A stretch of DNA of 64,000 nt from JAWQFO01 sp033436665 (GTDB taxonomy: Bacteria; Pseudomonadota; Alphaproteobacteria; Rhodobacterales; Rhodobacteraceae), in NCBI RefSeq assembly GCF_033436665.1, contig NZ_JAWQFO010000011.1, forward strand, positions 55,185 to 119,184, in the 5' to 3' direction. The notes under the pieces were generated by a model. The model saw only the letters and a list, made by a program, of their open reading frames with translations, searched no databases and was not told the origin of the DNA. Made by a program: the position numbers and the translations under genes. Position 1 is the first letter of the stretch; each line of letters begins with the position of its first letter. Positions 33,283 to 43,000 of the stretch are shown one piece after another.

Positions 33283-36200
33283 TCCGCTGCCTCCACGTTC
33301 TGGGTTGCGGACCGGCTTGCGGGTTTGTCGAGCCAGTCGATCTTCTTCATTTTCCGCACGATCACGAACTCGTCGCGATTGCTGCCCACGGTGCCGTAGT
33401 AGTTGAAGCCGTAGGACATCTGCGCGTAGCCGCCGATCATGTGCGTGGGTTTCAGCGTGGCACGGGTGACCGAGTTGTGGATGCCGCCGCGATTGCCGGT
33501 CTTCTCGGACCCAGGCGTATTCACGATCTTTTCCTGCGCATGATACATGAACAGCGTGCCCTGCTTGATGCGTTGGGACACCACAACCCGAGCCGTTAGC
33601 GCGCCGTTGATGTTGTAAGCTTCGACCCAGTCGTTATCGACAAGGCCCGCCTTTGCCGCGTCCACCTCGGACATCCAGACCACCGGTCCGCCCCTGTTCA
33701 GCGTCAGCATCAGCAGGTTGTCGGTATAAGTGGAGTGGATGCCCCATTTCTGGTGGGGCGTGATGAAGTTCAGCACCACGTGCGGGCTACCCTCGGCCGC
33801 GTCGTTGTTGACGGCGGCCGTGATGGTCTTGAGGTCCACCGGCGGGCGATAGCTGACAAAGCCTTCGCCAAAGGCACGCATCCATTCGTGATCTTGGTAG
33901 AGCTGCTGGCGGCCCGTCAGGGTGCGCCACGGGATCAGCTCGTGCACGTTGGTGTAGCCCGCGTTGTAGCAGACCTCCTCGCTTTCGATGCCCGACCATG
34001 TGGGGCTGGAGATGATCTTGCGCGGTTGCGCGGCGATGTCGCGGAAGCGGATCTTGGTGTGATGCGCGCCTTCCGCGAGGTGGGCGTGATGCCGGCCGGT
34101 GGGTTTCTCCAGTTCTTCCCAGGCCTTCACGGCCACCTCGCCGTTGGTTTCGGGGGCCAGCATCAGGATCATCTCGGCCGCGTCGATGGCGGTTTCGAGC
34201 TTCGCCTGGCCTTTCGAGACGCCCTCATCCTGGACCACGCCATTCAGATCGCGCAGGTGCTTGACCTCGGTCTTGGTGTCCCAGGTGATCCCCTTGCCAC
34301 CGTTGCCAAGCTTTTCAAGGAGCGGACCGACCGAGGTGAACTTCTTGTAGAGGTTCGGATAGTCCCGCTCGACGGCGATGTAGTTCGGCGCTGTCTTACC
34401 GGGGATCAGGTCGCATTCGCCCTTCTTCCAGTCCTTCACATGCGCCTGCGCCAGTTCGGCGGCGGTATCGTGCAGGAGAGGAAGCTGGACGATGTCGGTC
34501 TCGACACCCAGCACCTCGGGCGCGACTTCGGAGAATTTCCGGGCGATGGACTTGAAGATCTCCCAGTCGGACTTGCTCTCGTAGGCCGGGTCCACCGCCG
34601 CCTGCAGCGGATGGATGAAGGGGTGCATGTCCGAGGTGTTGAGGTCGTCCTTCTCGTACCAGCTGGCCGTGGGCAGGACGATGTCGGAATAGACCGCCGT
34701 CGTAGACATGCGGAAGTCGATGCACACCAGCAGGTCGAGCTTGCCCTTCGGCGCGTCGTCGTGCCAGCGGGCCTCCTTCGGCATCACGCCGCCTTCCTCG
34801 CCCAGGTCCTTGCCCATCACCCCATGGTCGGTGCCCAGGAGGTGCTTGAGGAAGTACTCGTGTCCCTTGCCGGACGACCCCAGCAGGTTCGAGCGCCAGA
34901 CGAACAGATTGCGCGGCCAGTTTTCCGGGGCGTCCGGATCCTGACACGACATTTCCAGATCACCGGCTTTCAGCTGTTCGGCGACGTAGTCCTTGATCTC
35001 CTTCCCGGCCTTCTTTGCGGCTTTCGAGACTTCCAGAGGATTGGTCTTGAGCTGCGGGGCGGAGGGCAGCCAGCCCATGCGCTCGGCCCGGATGTTATAG
35101 TCGATCAGGGAGATGTCCCAGTCGCCCTCGGGCGCCGTTGGCGACAGGATCTCGCCTGCGCGCAGCGTCTCGTAGCGCCACTGGTCCGTGTGGGCGTACC
35201 AGCAAGACGTCGAGTTCATGTGTCGAGGCGGGCGGTTCCAGTCGAGCGCGAAGGCCAGCGGCTGCCAGCCCGTCTGCGGGCGCAGCTTCTCCTGGCCGAC
35301 ATAGTGCGACCAGCCGCCGCCCTCCTGGCCGATGCAGCCGCACATCACCAGCATGTTGATGATGCCGCGGTAGTTCATGTCCATGTGGTACCAGTGGTTC
35401 AGACCAGCGCCGAGGATGACCATGGACTTGCCATGGGTCTTTTCGGCGTTGCCTGCGAATTCGCGGGCGACCGCGATGATCTTCTCCCTCTCAACGCCGG
35501 TGATCTTTTCGGCCCAGGCGGGGGTGTAGGGGCTGTCGTCGTTGAAATCCTTGGACACCCAGTCACCGCCAAGACCCCGGTCGAGACCGTAGTTGGCGCA
35601 GAAGAGGTCGAAAACGGTGGCAACCAGCGCCTCGGACCCGTCGGCAAGTTTCACACGGCGCGCTGGAATGTTCCGGGTCAACACTTCGGGGTGATCGCAT
35701 TTCACGAAGTCGCCCGTGGCAGCACCGCCGAAATAAGGGAAGTCGACGCCTACGACCTCATCGTGATCACCATCCATGATCTGGCTGAGGCGCAGCTTGC
35801 TTTCAGCGCCCTTCGCTTTCTCTTCGAGGTTCCATCTTCCCTCTTCGCCCCAGCGGAACCCGATGGACCCGTTGGGCGCCACGATCTGACCCGACGCCTC
35901 GTCATAAGCGACGGTCTTCCAGTCGGGGTTGTTGGCCTCGCCAAGCTTGCCGTCGAAGTCGTCGGCGCGCAGCATCCGGCCAGGGACATGATGCCCGTCC
36001 TTTTCATCAAGCCGAACGAGCATCGGCATGTCCGTGTACTTGCGGGCATACTCCTCGAAATACTCGGCCTGCCGGTCGAGGTGGAATTCGCGCAGGATCA
36101 CGTGACCCATCGCCATTGCCAGCGCCGCGTCGGTGCCCGCCTGCGGGTTCAGCCAGATGTCGCCGAACTTGGCGGCTTCCGAATAGTCCGGGCTGACCAC

Positions 36201-37037
36201 GGCCGACTTGGTGCCGCGATAGCGGACCTCGGTGTAGAAATGCGCGTCCGGCGTGCGCGTCTGCGGCACGTTCGAGCCCCAGAGCATCAGGAAGCCCGCG
36301 TTGTACCAGTCGGCCGATTCCGGCACGTCGGTCTGTTCGCCCCAGGTCTGGGGGGAAGCTGGCGGCAAGTCGCAGTACCAGTCGTAGAACGACATGCAGG
36401 TGCCGCCGAGAAGCGACAGGTAGCGCGAGCCGGCGGCATAGCTCACCATCGACATCGCCGGGATGGGCGAGAAGCCGAACACCCGGTCGGGCCCGTAGGC
36501 TTTCGCGGTATAGGCGTTGGCAGCGGCGACGATCTCGGTCGCCTCGTCCCAGCTTGCTCGCACGAACCCGCCCTTGCCACGCGTCTTGGTGTAGCTGGCG
36601 CGCAGAATAGGATCGTTCTGGATCGCGGCCCAGGCGGCCACCGGCGTCATGGTCTCGCGCATCTTCCGCCAGGCACGCATCAGGCTGCCGCGGATGAGGG
36701 GGTTCTTCACCCGGTTCGCGGAATAGAGATACCAACTGTAGGAGGCACCCCGCGCACACCCGCGCGGTTCATGATTAGGCAGCCCCGCGCGGGTGCGCGG
36801 ATAATCCGTCTGCTGCGTCTCCCAGGTCACGATGCCGGATTTGACGTAGATCTTCCACGAACACGACCCGGTGCAGTTCACCCCGTGGGTCGAACGGACG
36901 ATCTTGTCGTGCCGCCAGCGGTTTCTGTAGGTGTCTTCCCAGCTGCGATCCTCACGGGTGGTCTGTCCCCAACCATCGGAGAATTGCTCCAGTTCCTTGC
37001 TCTGGAAGAAGTTCAGTTTGTCGAGCAGATGGCTCAT
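33279..37037 (-). CDS. narG: Respiratory nitrate reductase alpha subunit NarG
   Basis: 1252 residues, the full length of NarG. The N-terminus has the FS0 [4Fe-4S] site with its histidine ligand (STHGVNCTGSCSWKIYVKSG and later EPRGCARGASYSW), then DYPRTRAGLPNHEPRGCARG and the molybdo-bis-MGD domains through to the C-terminal dinucleotide-binding fold. It reduces nitrate to nitrite in the cytoplasm and conserves energy with NarHI. The start is at the ATG in GGACAGCCCATGAGCC. A longer in-frame extension would cover the intergenic hairpin and is unlikely. Confidence 0.97.
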   Translation of the reverse strand: MSHLLDKLNFFQSKELEQFSDGWGQTTREDRSWEDTYRNRWRHDKIVRSTHGVNCTGSCSWKIYVKSGIVTWETQQTDYPRTRAGLPNHEPRGCARGASYSWYLYSANRVKNPLIRGSLMRAWRKMRETMTPVAAWAAIQNDPILRASYTKTRGKGGFVRASWDEATEIVAAANAYTAKAYGPDRVFGFSPIPAMSMVSYAAGSRYLSLLGGTCMSFYDWYCDLPPASPQTWGEQTDVPESADWYNAGFLMLWGSNVPQTRTPDAHFYTEVRYRGTKSAVVSPDYSEAAKFGDIWLNPQAGTDAALAMAMGHVILREFHLDRQAEYFEEYARKYTDMPMLVRLDEKDGHHVPGRMLRADDFDGKLGEANNPDWKTVAYDEASGQIVAPNGSIGFRWGEEGRWNLEEKAKGAESKLRLSQIMDGDHDEVVGVDFPYFGGAATGDFVKCDHPEVLTRNIPARRVKLADGSEALVATVFDLFCANYGLDRGLGGDWVSKDFNDDSPYTPAWAEKITGVEREKIIAVAREFAGNAEKTHGKSMVILGAGLNHWYHMDMNYRGIINMLVMCGCIGQEGGGWSHYVGQEKLRPQTGWQPLAFALDWNRPPRHMNSTSCWYAHTDQWRYETLRAGEILSPTAPEGDWDISLIDYNIRAERMGWLPSAPQLKTNPLEVSKAAKKAGKEIKDYVAEQLKAGDLEMSCQDPDAPENWPRNLFVWRSNLLGSSGKGHEYFLKHLLGTDHGVMGKDLGEEGGVMPKEARWHDDAPKGKLDLLVCIDFRMSTTAVYSDIVLPTASWYEKDDLNTSDMHPFIHPLQAAVDPAYESKSDWEIFKSIARKFSEVAPEVLGVETDIVQLPLLHDTAAELAQAHVKDWKKGECDLIPGKTAPNYIAVERDYPNLYKKFTSVGPLLEKLGNGGKGITWDTKTEVKHLRDLNGVVQDEGVSKGQAKLETAIDAAEMILMLAPETNGEVAVKAWEELEKPTGRHHAHLAEGAHHTKIRFRDIAAQPRKIISSPTWSGIESEEVCYNAGYTNVHELIPWRTLTGRQQLYQDHEWMRAFGEGFVSYRPPVDLKTITAAVNNDAAEGSPHVVLNFITPHQKWGIHSTYTDNLLMLTLNRGGPVVWMSEVDAAKAGLVDNDWVEAYNINGALTARVVVSQRIKQGTLFMYHAQEKIVNTPGSEKTGNRGGIHNSVTRATLKPTHMIGGYAQMSYGFNYYGTVGSNRDEFVIVRKMKKIDWLDKPASRSATQNVEAAE

Positions 37038-37062
37038 TGGGCTGTCCTTTCGGGTGTCTGAG

Positions 37063-37089
37063 CCCGGGCGGCGAGTTCCGCCGCCCGGG
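37063..37089 (-). other. Strong hairpin between narK and narG
   Basis: CCCGGGCGGC (37063-37072) and GCCGCCCGGG (37080-37089) form a perfect 10-bp stem with a seven-base loop in the only gap between narK and narG. There is no T run on the transcript, so it is more likely a partial terminator, attenuator or mRNA end-protecting structure that sets the ratio of transporter to enzyme. Confidence 0.6.
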
Positions 37090-37101
37090 AAATCAACTGG
37101 A

Positions 37102-39825
37102 TCATTCAGCGGCCTGGGCTGCGGTGCCCTGCGGCGTGCGGCCATGTTCGATGTCGTGGAGAAGGCCGCCGGGGCGCGTGTAGACCACCCACGTGATGAC
37201 GACGCAGATCACGTAGAAGATCAGGAAACCCCACAGCGCCCCAACGGCAGACCCGGTCATCGCGATTGATGTCCCGTAGGCCTTGGGGATGAAGAAGGCG
37301 CCGTAGGCCGCGATGGCCGAGGTGAAGGCCACGATGGCGCCCGACTCCATGGCGATCTGGCGCTTGCGCTCCTCGACCCCGAGGTGCGGCATCAGGCGCG
37401 GCACTTCGCGGCCCATGATCACCGGGATCATCTGGAAGGTCGACGCGTTGCCGACACCGGTCAGGAAGAACAGCGCCATAAAGCAGGCGAAGAAGCCGAT
37501 GAAGGACCCCAGCCCGAGGAAGGAGATCACGCCGAAGGTGGCCGCGATCATCGCCGCGAAGGTCCAGAAGGTCACGCGCCCCCCGCCGAAGCGGTCACTG
37601 ATCCAGCCAGTTCCGGCCCGGCTGAGCGCGCCTACCAGCGGCCCGAGGAACACGTAGTTGAGTGCGTTCACCTCCGGAAAGGCCAGTCGCGCCAGCAGGG
37701 GGAAGCCAGCCGAATAGCCGATGAAGCTGCCGAATGTGCCGGTATAGAGGATGCACATCAGCCAGTTGTGCTTGCGACTGAAGATCACCGCCTGATCGGC
37801 GAAGCTGGCGCGTGCATCGGCAATGTCGTTCATGCCGAGCCACGCCGCGACGGTGGCTGCGAGGATGAAGGGCACCCAGACAAAGCCTGCGTTCTGCATC
37901 CAGAGCTGGCCGCCGTCGGACATGGTTTGCGGTTGCCCGCCGAGCGCCCCGAACACGCCCGCCGTGATGACGATGGGCACGAGGAACTGCATGACGGACA
38001 CGCCGAGATTCCCGAGGCCTGCGTTCAGCGCCAGCGCGTTGCCCTTTTCGGCCTTCGGGAAGAAGTAGCCGATATTGGCCATGGAAGAGGCGAAGTTGCC
38101 GCCGCCGAAGCCGCACAGCAGCGCCAGCACGAGGAAGATCAGGTACGGCGTGTCGGGGTTCTGGACTGCGTAGCCGATACCCATCGCAGGCAGCAGAAGC
38201 GAGGCGGTCGACAGCGTGGTCCATAGCCGCCCACCGAAGATCGGCACCATGAAGCTATAGAAGATCCGCAGCGTCGCGCCCGACAGGCCCGGCAGGGCCG
38301 CCAGCCAGAACAGCTGGCCCGGGGTGAAGTCGAATCCGATGGCGGGCAGACGGGCGACGACGACCGACCAGACCATCCAGACCGAGAAGGCCAGAAGCAG
38401 CGCCGGGATCGAGATCCAGAGGTTGCGACGCGCAACGGCCCGACCCTTGTCCGCCCAGAACGTGGCGTCTTCAGGATGCCAGTCCGCGAGGACGCGCGGC
38501 ATGACCGTCTTCCCCGGCACGTGGATTTCCTGCATCTCCGGCAGGCTTGGCAGCTCGTCGAGCGCCGGGCCATGTGCCGCGCGCTCCATGGCCCGGATCG
38601 ACAGATGCATCCAAGTCAGCGCGATGCCGACAAGACCGAAGAGCAGTGCGAAGCATGAGGTGTAGATGCCGGTGAGGTCCAGGAGTGCGCCGAAGGCTAT
38701 GGGCAGGACGAAGCCGCCAAGGCCGCCGATCATGCCCACCAGACCGCCGACCGCGCCGACATGCTTGGGGTAGTAGACCGGGATGTGCTTGAAGACCGCC
38801 GCCTTGCCGAGGCTCATGAAGAAGCCGAGCGTGAACAGGACGGCGATGAAGGGCCAGAACCCCATCGAGGTCGAGAAGGCGATCGGCCCGTCCTTGCCCT
38901 GGATGACGTAATCCGTCGGCGGGTAGGACAGCATGAACAGAAGGACCAGCGCGAAACCGAAGGTCCAGTACATGACCTGGCGCGCGCCAAACTTGTCGCT
39001 CAGGTGACCACCATAGGCGCGAAACAGCGAGGCAGACAGGCTGAATGACGCCGCCGCCATGCCAGCGGTTTTCACGTCAACGCCGTAAACGTCGATCAGG
39101 TAGTGGGGCATCCAGAGCGCAAGTGCCACGAAGGCGCCGAACACGAAGAAGTAGTAGAGCGAGAAGCGCCAGACCTGCAGGTTCTTCAGCGGCGCGAATT
39201 GCTGCGCCAGCGACGGTGCCTTCGCCCCTGTCTTGCGCCGCTCGACCAGCTCGGGGTCGTCCTTTGCCAACAGGAAGAACAGTACGCCGATGATGGCGAG
39301 CCCCGCGGCCCAGGCATAGGCCACACCGTGCCAGCCATAGGCGACCATGACGAAGGGAGCGACGAACTTGGTGACCGCGGCGCCGACGTTGCCCGCACCG
39401 AAGATACCTAGCGCGGTCCCCTGGTGGCCAGCGTCATACCAGCGGCTGACATAGGCCACGCCGATGATGAACGATCCGCCAGCGAGGCCGATGCCGAGCG
39501 CCGCAATCAGGTACATGATGTAGCTGTCCGCCAGCGTCAGCGCCCATGTGGCCAGCGCCGTCAGAATCATCTGGCTCGAGAACACCAGCCGCCCGCCGTA
39601 TTTCTCGGTCCAAACGCCGAGAAACAGGCGGATGACCGATCCGGTCAGGATCGGGGTGGCGACCAGCAGGCCGAACTGGGTGTCATTCAGGCCAAGCTCG
39701 GCCTTGATGGCGACACCGATGATGGAAAAGATCGTCCAGACCGCGAAACAGGCGGTAAAGGCGATCGTGCTCAGGCTCAGGGCGCGTGTCTGATCGGCGC
39801 GTGAGGCTGTGGCTACGGTCTGCAT
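37102..39825 (-). CDS. narK: NarK1-NarK2 fusion nitrate/nitrite transporter
   Basis: 907 residues holding two complete major facilitator domains, about 1-430 and 460-905, each with about 12 helices. The first has GIGLAGGSFIIGVAYVSRWY and the second GFGGGNFASSMANIGYFFP, the two nitrate-signature types. In known NarK fusions the first domain is a proton-coupled nitrate importer and the second a nitrate/nitrite antiporter. It would bring nitrate to NarG and expel nitrite. GGAG seven bases before this ATG favours it over an ATG 30 bases upstream. Confidence 0.95.
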   Translation of the reverse strand: MQTVATASRADQTRALSLSTIAFTACFAVWTIFSIIGVAIKAELGLNDTQFGLLVATPILTGSVIRLFLGVWTEKYGGRLVFSSQMILTALATWALTLADSYIMYLIAALGIGLAGGSFIIGVAYVSRWYDAGHQGTALGIFGAGNVGAAVTKFVAPFVMVAYGWHGVAYAWAAGLAIIGVLFFLLAKDDPELVERRKTGAKAPSLAQQFAPLKNLQVWRFSLYYFFVFGAFVALALWMPHYLIDVYGVDVKTAGMAAASFSLSASLFRAYGGHLSDKFGARQVMYWTFGFALVLLFMLSYPPTDYVIQGKDGPIAFSTSMGFWPFIAVLFTLGFFMSLGKAAVFKHIPVYYPKHVGAVGGLVGMIGGLGGFVLPIAFGALLDLTGIYTSCFALLFGLVGIALTWMHLSIRAMERAAHGPALDELPSLPEMQEIHVPGKTVMPRVLADWHPEDATFWADKGRAVARRNLWISIPALLLAFSVWMVWSVVVARLPAIGFDFTPGQLFWLAALPGLSGATLRIFYSFMVPIFGGRLWTTLSTASLLLPAMGIGYAVQNPDTPYLIFLVLALLCGFGGGNFASSMANIGYFFPKAEKGNALALNAGLGNLGVSVMQFLVPIVITAGVFGALGGQPQTMSDGGQLWMQNAGFVWVPFILAATVAAWLGMNDIADARASFADQAVIFSRKHNWLMCILYTGTFGSFIGYSAGFPLLARLAFPEVNALNYVFLGPLVGALSRAGTGWISDRFGGGRVTFWTFAAMIAATFGVISFLGLGSFIGFFACFMALFFLTGVGNASTFQMIPVIMGREVPRLMPHLGVEERKRQIAMESGAIVAFTSAIAAYGAFFIPKAYGTSIAMTGSAVGALWGFLIFYVICVVITWVVYTRPGGLLHDIEHGRTPQGTAAQAAE

Positions 39826-39905
39826 GGCGGGTCTCCGGCAAAATATGTCTTTCACCCCTGTGAGGGGATCAGTGCCAGACCTGACGCTGCTGAGCCGCCG
39901 GTGAC

Positions 39906-39919
39906 TTGATCTAGATCAC
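39906..39919. promoter_or_regulatory. Fnr/Dnr-type binding site near narK
   Basis: TTGAT-CTAG-ATCAC fits the Fnr-family palindrome TTGAT-N4-ATCAA with one mismatch. Its centre is about 87 bases before the narK start, a good place for an activating site. Recognised by eye. Confidence 0.75.
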
Positions 39920-40019
39920 AAAACCCGGAAAAGGATAACGAAATAAATGGCTTACAGAAATTTGTCATCCGGTGCGCGGTCGCAGATCAAGGCTGCGGTC
40001 GCGAAGGTCAACCGACGGT

Positions 40020-40033
40020 TTGACATATATCAA
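40020..40033. promoter_or_regulatory. Fnr/Dnr-type binding site near the Crp/Fnr regulator gene
   Basis: TTGAC-ATAT-ATCAA matches the same palindrome with one mismatch, centred about 56 bases before the regulator's ATG. It suggests control by Fnr or self-regulation. Confidence 0.75.
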
Positions 40034-40081
40034 TTGATTTGGTGACAATTGTTAAGCGCGCAAAGTCGAAGGGGGACCGAC

Positions 40082-40780
40082 ATGCCCGATTCCGAATACC
40101 GGGATATTCGAAAACTCGATCTCTTTGCGCAGATGGCGGATGATAATTTCACATCCTTGATGCGTGGCGCCTATGTGCAGAATTTCCCTGCACAGATCGA
40201 ATTGATCACTGAAGGAGAACCGAGCGATTTTCTTCACATCGTCATTTCGGGTTCTGTGGATCTGTTTTCGACCTGGAATGGCCGAGAGACCAGCATGGCG
40301 ACTGTCCGCCCAATCTCGACCTTCATTCTTGCCGCGACCATCAAGGATGCGCCCTACCTGATGTCGGCCCGCACGTTGGAGAAAAGCCGGATCGCGCTGA
40401 TCCCCAGTCAGGACGTGCGCGCGATCTTTGGTGCCGACAGCAACTTTGCCCGTGCGATCGTCACGGAACTGGCGCAGTGCTATCGCTCGGTCATCAAGGC
40501 GCAGAAGGACCTGAAACTCAGAACGTCGCTCGAGCGGCTCGCGAATTACCTGCTCAGGCAACAAAGGCACGCCGGCGGTGGGGCTGCGTTCGAGTTGGAC
40601 TTCGAGAAGCGGCGCCTGGCCTCTGTGCTGGGCATGACCCCTGAAAATCTCAGCCGCGCCTTCAAGGGCCTGCAGCCCTATGGCGTTACCGTGACCGGCA
40701 CCCGCATCTCCATCGACAATCAGGCGGACCTTGAGCGCTTTGCGAAACCAAATCCGCTGATTGATGACTTTTCAACCTGA
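40082..40780 (+). CDS. Crp/Fnr family regulator of nitrate respiration (NarR/Dnr-like)
   Basis: 232 residues. A cyclic-nucleotide-type sensor domain occupies about 1-150 (FLHIVISGSVDLFSTWNGRE) and the HTH about 165-225 (KRRLASVLGMTPENLSRAFK). The N-terminal cysteine set that binds the Fe-S cluster of Fnr is absent. A single cysteine remains in LAQCYRSV. This is as in NarR, which lies next to narK in Paracoccus and responds to nitrate/nitrite, or the NO sensor Dnr/Nnr. GGGGG before the ATG supports the start. Divergent from narK with two Fnr-type sites between. Confidence 0.88.
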   Translation: MPDSEYRDIRKLDLFAQMADDNFTSLMRGAYVQNFPAQIELITEGEPSDFLHIVISGSVDLFSTWNGRETSMATVRPISTFILAATIKDAPYLMSARTLEKSRIALIPSQDVRAIFGADSNFARAIVTELAQCYRSVIKAQKDLKLRTSLERLANYLLRQQRHAGGGAAFELDFEKRRLASVLGMTPENLSRAFKGLQPYGVTVTGTRISIDNQADLERFAKPNPLIDDFST

Positions 40781-40791
40781 GGGACTGACAA

Positions 40792-41103
40792 ATGACCAAA
40801 TCCATGCCCGGCGCCGCCGGAGATCTCGCCGAGGAACACCCTGATGTCTGGAAGGCCTATGCTGCCTTGGGCAAGGCAACGGCCGATTGCGGCCCCCTGA
40901 CAGACCGCGAGAAGCGCCTCGTCAAGCTCGCCCTCGCGATTGGCGCGGGCTCCGAAGGCGCGGTCCATTCCCACACCCGGCGCGCCAGATCGGAGGGGAT
41001 TGAGGCTGAGGCGATCATGCAGGTTGCGATGCTGGCCATCGGCCCGCTTGGCCTGCCCCGTGCCGTCGCCGCAAAGACCTGGATCGAAGACATCAAGGAT
41101 TGA
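40792..41103 (+). CDS. Carboxymuconolactone decarboxylase family protein
   Basis: 103 residues of the AhpD/CMD fold: LTDREKRLVKLALAIGAGSE and GAVHSHTRRARSEGI, then VAMLAIGPLGLPRA. The CxxC pair of AhpD peroxidases is missing. The one cysteine is in TADCGPLTD and the conserved histidine is kept. Function unknown. It follows the Fnr-like regulator by 11 bases and ends three bases before convergent nnrU. Confidence 0.82.
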   Translation: MTKSMPGAAGDLAEEHPDVWKAYAALGKATADCGPLTDREKRLVKLALAIGAGSEGAVHSHTRRARSEGIEAEAIMQVAMLAIGPLGLPRAVAAKTWIEDIKD

Positions 41104-41106
41104 CGT

Positions 41107-41772
41107 TCAGGGAAGCGGACTGACCCCAAAAAGAAATGGATGCGCACAGAGCAGCGCCCCGTACAGCGCAATGCCTGCCGCAACCCGCAGGAGAGTGCCT
41201 CCCGACTGGGACGCCGAGAGGAGCGGTGCGTCCGCCACGCAATCACGCCTCCGTTGCCACTCTGGCCCCATTTCGCGGCGCTTGCGCCGGTCGATCAGTC
41301 GGCCTCCCAGCAGCGCGAAGGCAGCGAAGGTGCCGAACAGGATCACATGTGCCAGATCTCCGTTTGGCACGACATGGGCCGCCGCCCAAAGCGCCAACGC
41401 CAGAAGCAGCGGATGACGCGACAAGCGAATGATGCCGGGCCGTGCAGGGTCGAACTGGTCGTTGCGTGCACCCCCGAACGAGAAAGGGTTGGGCCGGCCG
41501 ATGGAGAGCGCAAGGATCAGGCAGACAGGCCCCATGACCGTCAGTGGGACATGGACCTGCCATGGCGCCCAGTCCCAAACGGCCAAATGCGGCGCGCGGC
41601 CTGCCGCACCGATCAACCAAGCCAGAACGACGAGCGACAGAGCGGAATAGGCCAATGTGAATCCGGACGACCCAAGCCGTGCCTCAAGCCAGGGCCGAAC
41701 AGAGGGGCGCACCGGAAGGGAATGCGACGCGAAAAACACGGCATAGGCGGCGACGAACTCCAGCCATCCCAT
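41107..41772 (-). CDS. nnrU: NnrU family membrane protein
   Basis: 221 residues, about six membrane helices. FFASHSLPVRPSVRPWLEAR near the start, GARNDQFDPARPGIIRLSRH and PLLLALALWAAAHVVPNGDL in the middle are typical of NnrU, an isoprenylcysteine-methyltransferase-like membrane protein required for nitrite/NO metabolism in Rhodobacter. Its exact job is unknown. The ATG 11 bases after the nnrS stop is chosen, since the longer frame overlaps nnrS. Confidence 0.88.
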   Translation of the reverse strand: MGWLEFVAAYAVFFASHSLPVRPSVRPWLEARLGSSGFTLAYSALSLVVLAWLIGAAGRAPHLAVWDWAPWQVHVPLTVMGPVCLILALSIGRPNPFSFGGARNDQFDPARPGIIRLSRHPLLLALALWAAAHVVPNGDLAHVILFGTFAAFALLGGRLIDRRKRREMGPEWQRRRDCVADAPLLSASQSGGTLLRVAAGIALYGALLCAHPFLFGVSPLP

Positions 41773-41783
41773 GAGCGCGCGCC

Positions 41784-42989
41784 TCAGGCCCGTCTGGCCG
41801 CGAGCAGGCGCAGCAAGAGCGTGCCGTAGACGATGGCAAAACCGCCGTAGGCCACGATCCACAACAGACCTGCCGCCGTGGTCAGCGTGCCGGAGACTTC
41901 GGGCCAGACGCCGCCAGCGACCCGCGCGAAGACGGACAGGATCAGGGCTAGGTAGATTATAACCGTCCCCGCGCCGGCGGTGAGGTCCTGCCCTGTATGA
42001 CCCAGCGTGGCGCGTGTCATCACGGCAAGCGTCATCAGCCCGATTGCGCCAGCCATCCAGAAATGTTGCGCGCCTGCCATTCCGAACGACCCCGGAGCAA
42101 GAATTTCCACAGCCAATGCCAGAGCCCCCAGTGGGACGAAGGCGTAGCCGGCATGCAGCACCGTCACCAGCGGTTCAGCAAAGGTCCGGTGTCCGGCCCA
42201 GCGGGCCAATCGCAGGGCGTGCAATACGCCTGCCAGCGCAAGGGCCGGCCCGGTCAACGTCCCGAGAGGCAGGACGACCCACAACAGAAGCGCGATCAGG
42301 AGGACCAGCAACGCCACCTTGTCGAAGGACTGCATCGGCGCCACGGGCAGGACGGCGCTGCGCCGTTTCACCAGCCAGTTGCGGGTGAAGGAAGGCACTA
42401 TGCGGCCGCCGATGACCGCGATCATCATCACGCCCGCGCCAAGGCCCAGCCGCAGGCCATAGCCTTGGGCCGCGTAGTCGCCCTTTGCCGCCTCCCAGTG
42501 GAAAAGTGCATTGCCGAGAATGAAGACCCCCAGCATCGCCAACACGATCAAGTTGCGCCAGTTCTTGCCCGCCACGATTTCCCGCGCGATCAGAAGCGCA
42601 AAGACAACCGGAAACGCCAGATCGACCATGGCGACTGGCAGCGCAGGAATGCTGCTCGAGACCGCAACCGCCACACGCCCTGCCAGCCAAAGGACCGCGA
42701 GCATCGCGAGGCGCCAGCCGACGATCGGCAAGCGCCCCGTCCAGTTCGGCACTGCGGTCAGCAGGAACCCGGCGACGACGGCGCCCAGATAACCGAACAG
42801 GAACTCATGCGCATGCCATGACACGGGGTCGAAAGCGGTGGGCAATGTCAGGTGCCCCGACAGTATGGGCACCCAAAGTGCCATCGCCAGCACCGCCCAG
42901 ACCGCTGCGCCAAAAAAGAACGGGCGGAACCCGAAGGTCAGGATCGCGGGTCCGGTCCAGGCGCGCATCTGTTCGGTCGTGGTGGTCAT
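41784..42989 (-). CDS. nnrS: NnrS family haem-copper membrane protein
   Basis: 401 residues with about 12 membrane helices. WHAHEFLFGYLGAVVAGFLL near 55 and FRPFFFGAAVWAVLAMALWV near the start are the NnrS marks. NnrS lessens the damage NO does to metal centres. It is the third gene of the dnrN-fcl-nnrS-nnrU run, 11 bases after the cyclo-ligase gene. Confidence 0.93.
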   Translation of the reverse strand: MTTTTEQMRAWTGPAILTFGFRPFFFGAAVWAVLAMALWVPILSGHLTLPTAFDPVSWHAHEFLFGYLGAVVAGFLLTAVPNWTGRLPIVGWRLAMLAVLWLAGRVAVAVSSSIPALPVAMVDLAFPVVFALLIAREIVAGKNWRNLIVLAMLGVFILGNALFHWEAAKGDYAAQGYGLRLGLGAGVMMIAVIGGRIVPSFTRNWLVKRRSAVLPVAPMQSFDKVALLVLLIALLLWVVLPLGTLTGPALALAGVLHALRLARWAGHRTFAEPLVTVLHAGYAFVPLGALALAVEILAPGSFGMAGAQHFWMAGAIGLMTLAVMTRATLGHTGQDLTAGAGTVIIYLALILSVFARVAGGVWPEVSGTLTTAAGLLWIVAYGGFAIVYGTLLLRLLAARRA

Positions 42990-43000
42990 CTGTGTGTCCT

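Noticed and set aside
37063..37089. Classical Rho-independent terminator between narK and narG
   Set aside because: The stem is strong but no T run follows on the transcript, and narG needs transcription from upstream or its own promoter. It was listed as a hairpin of unknown role.
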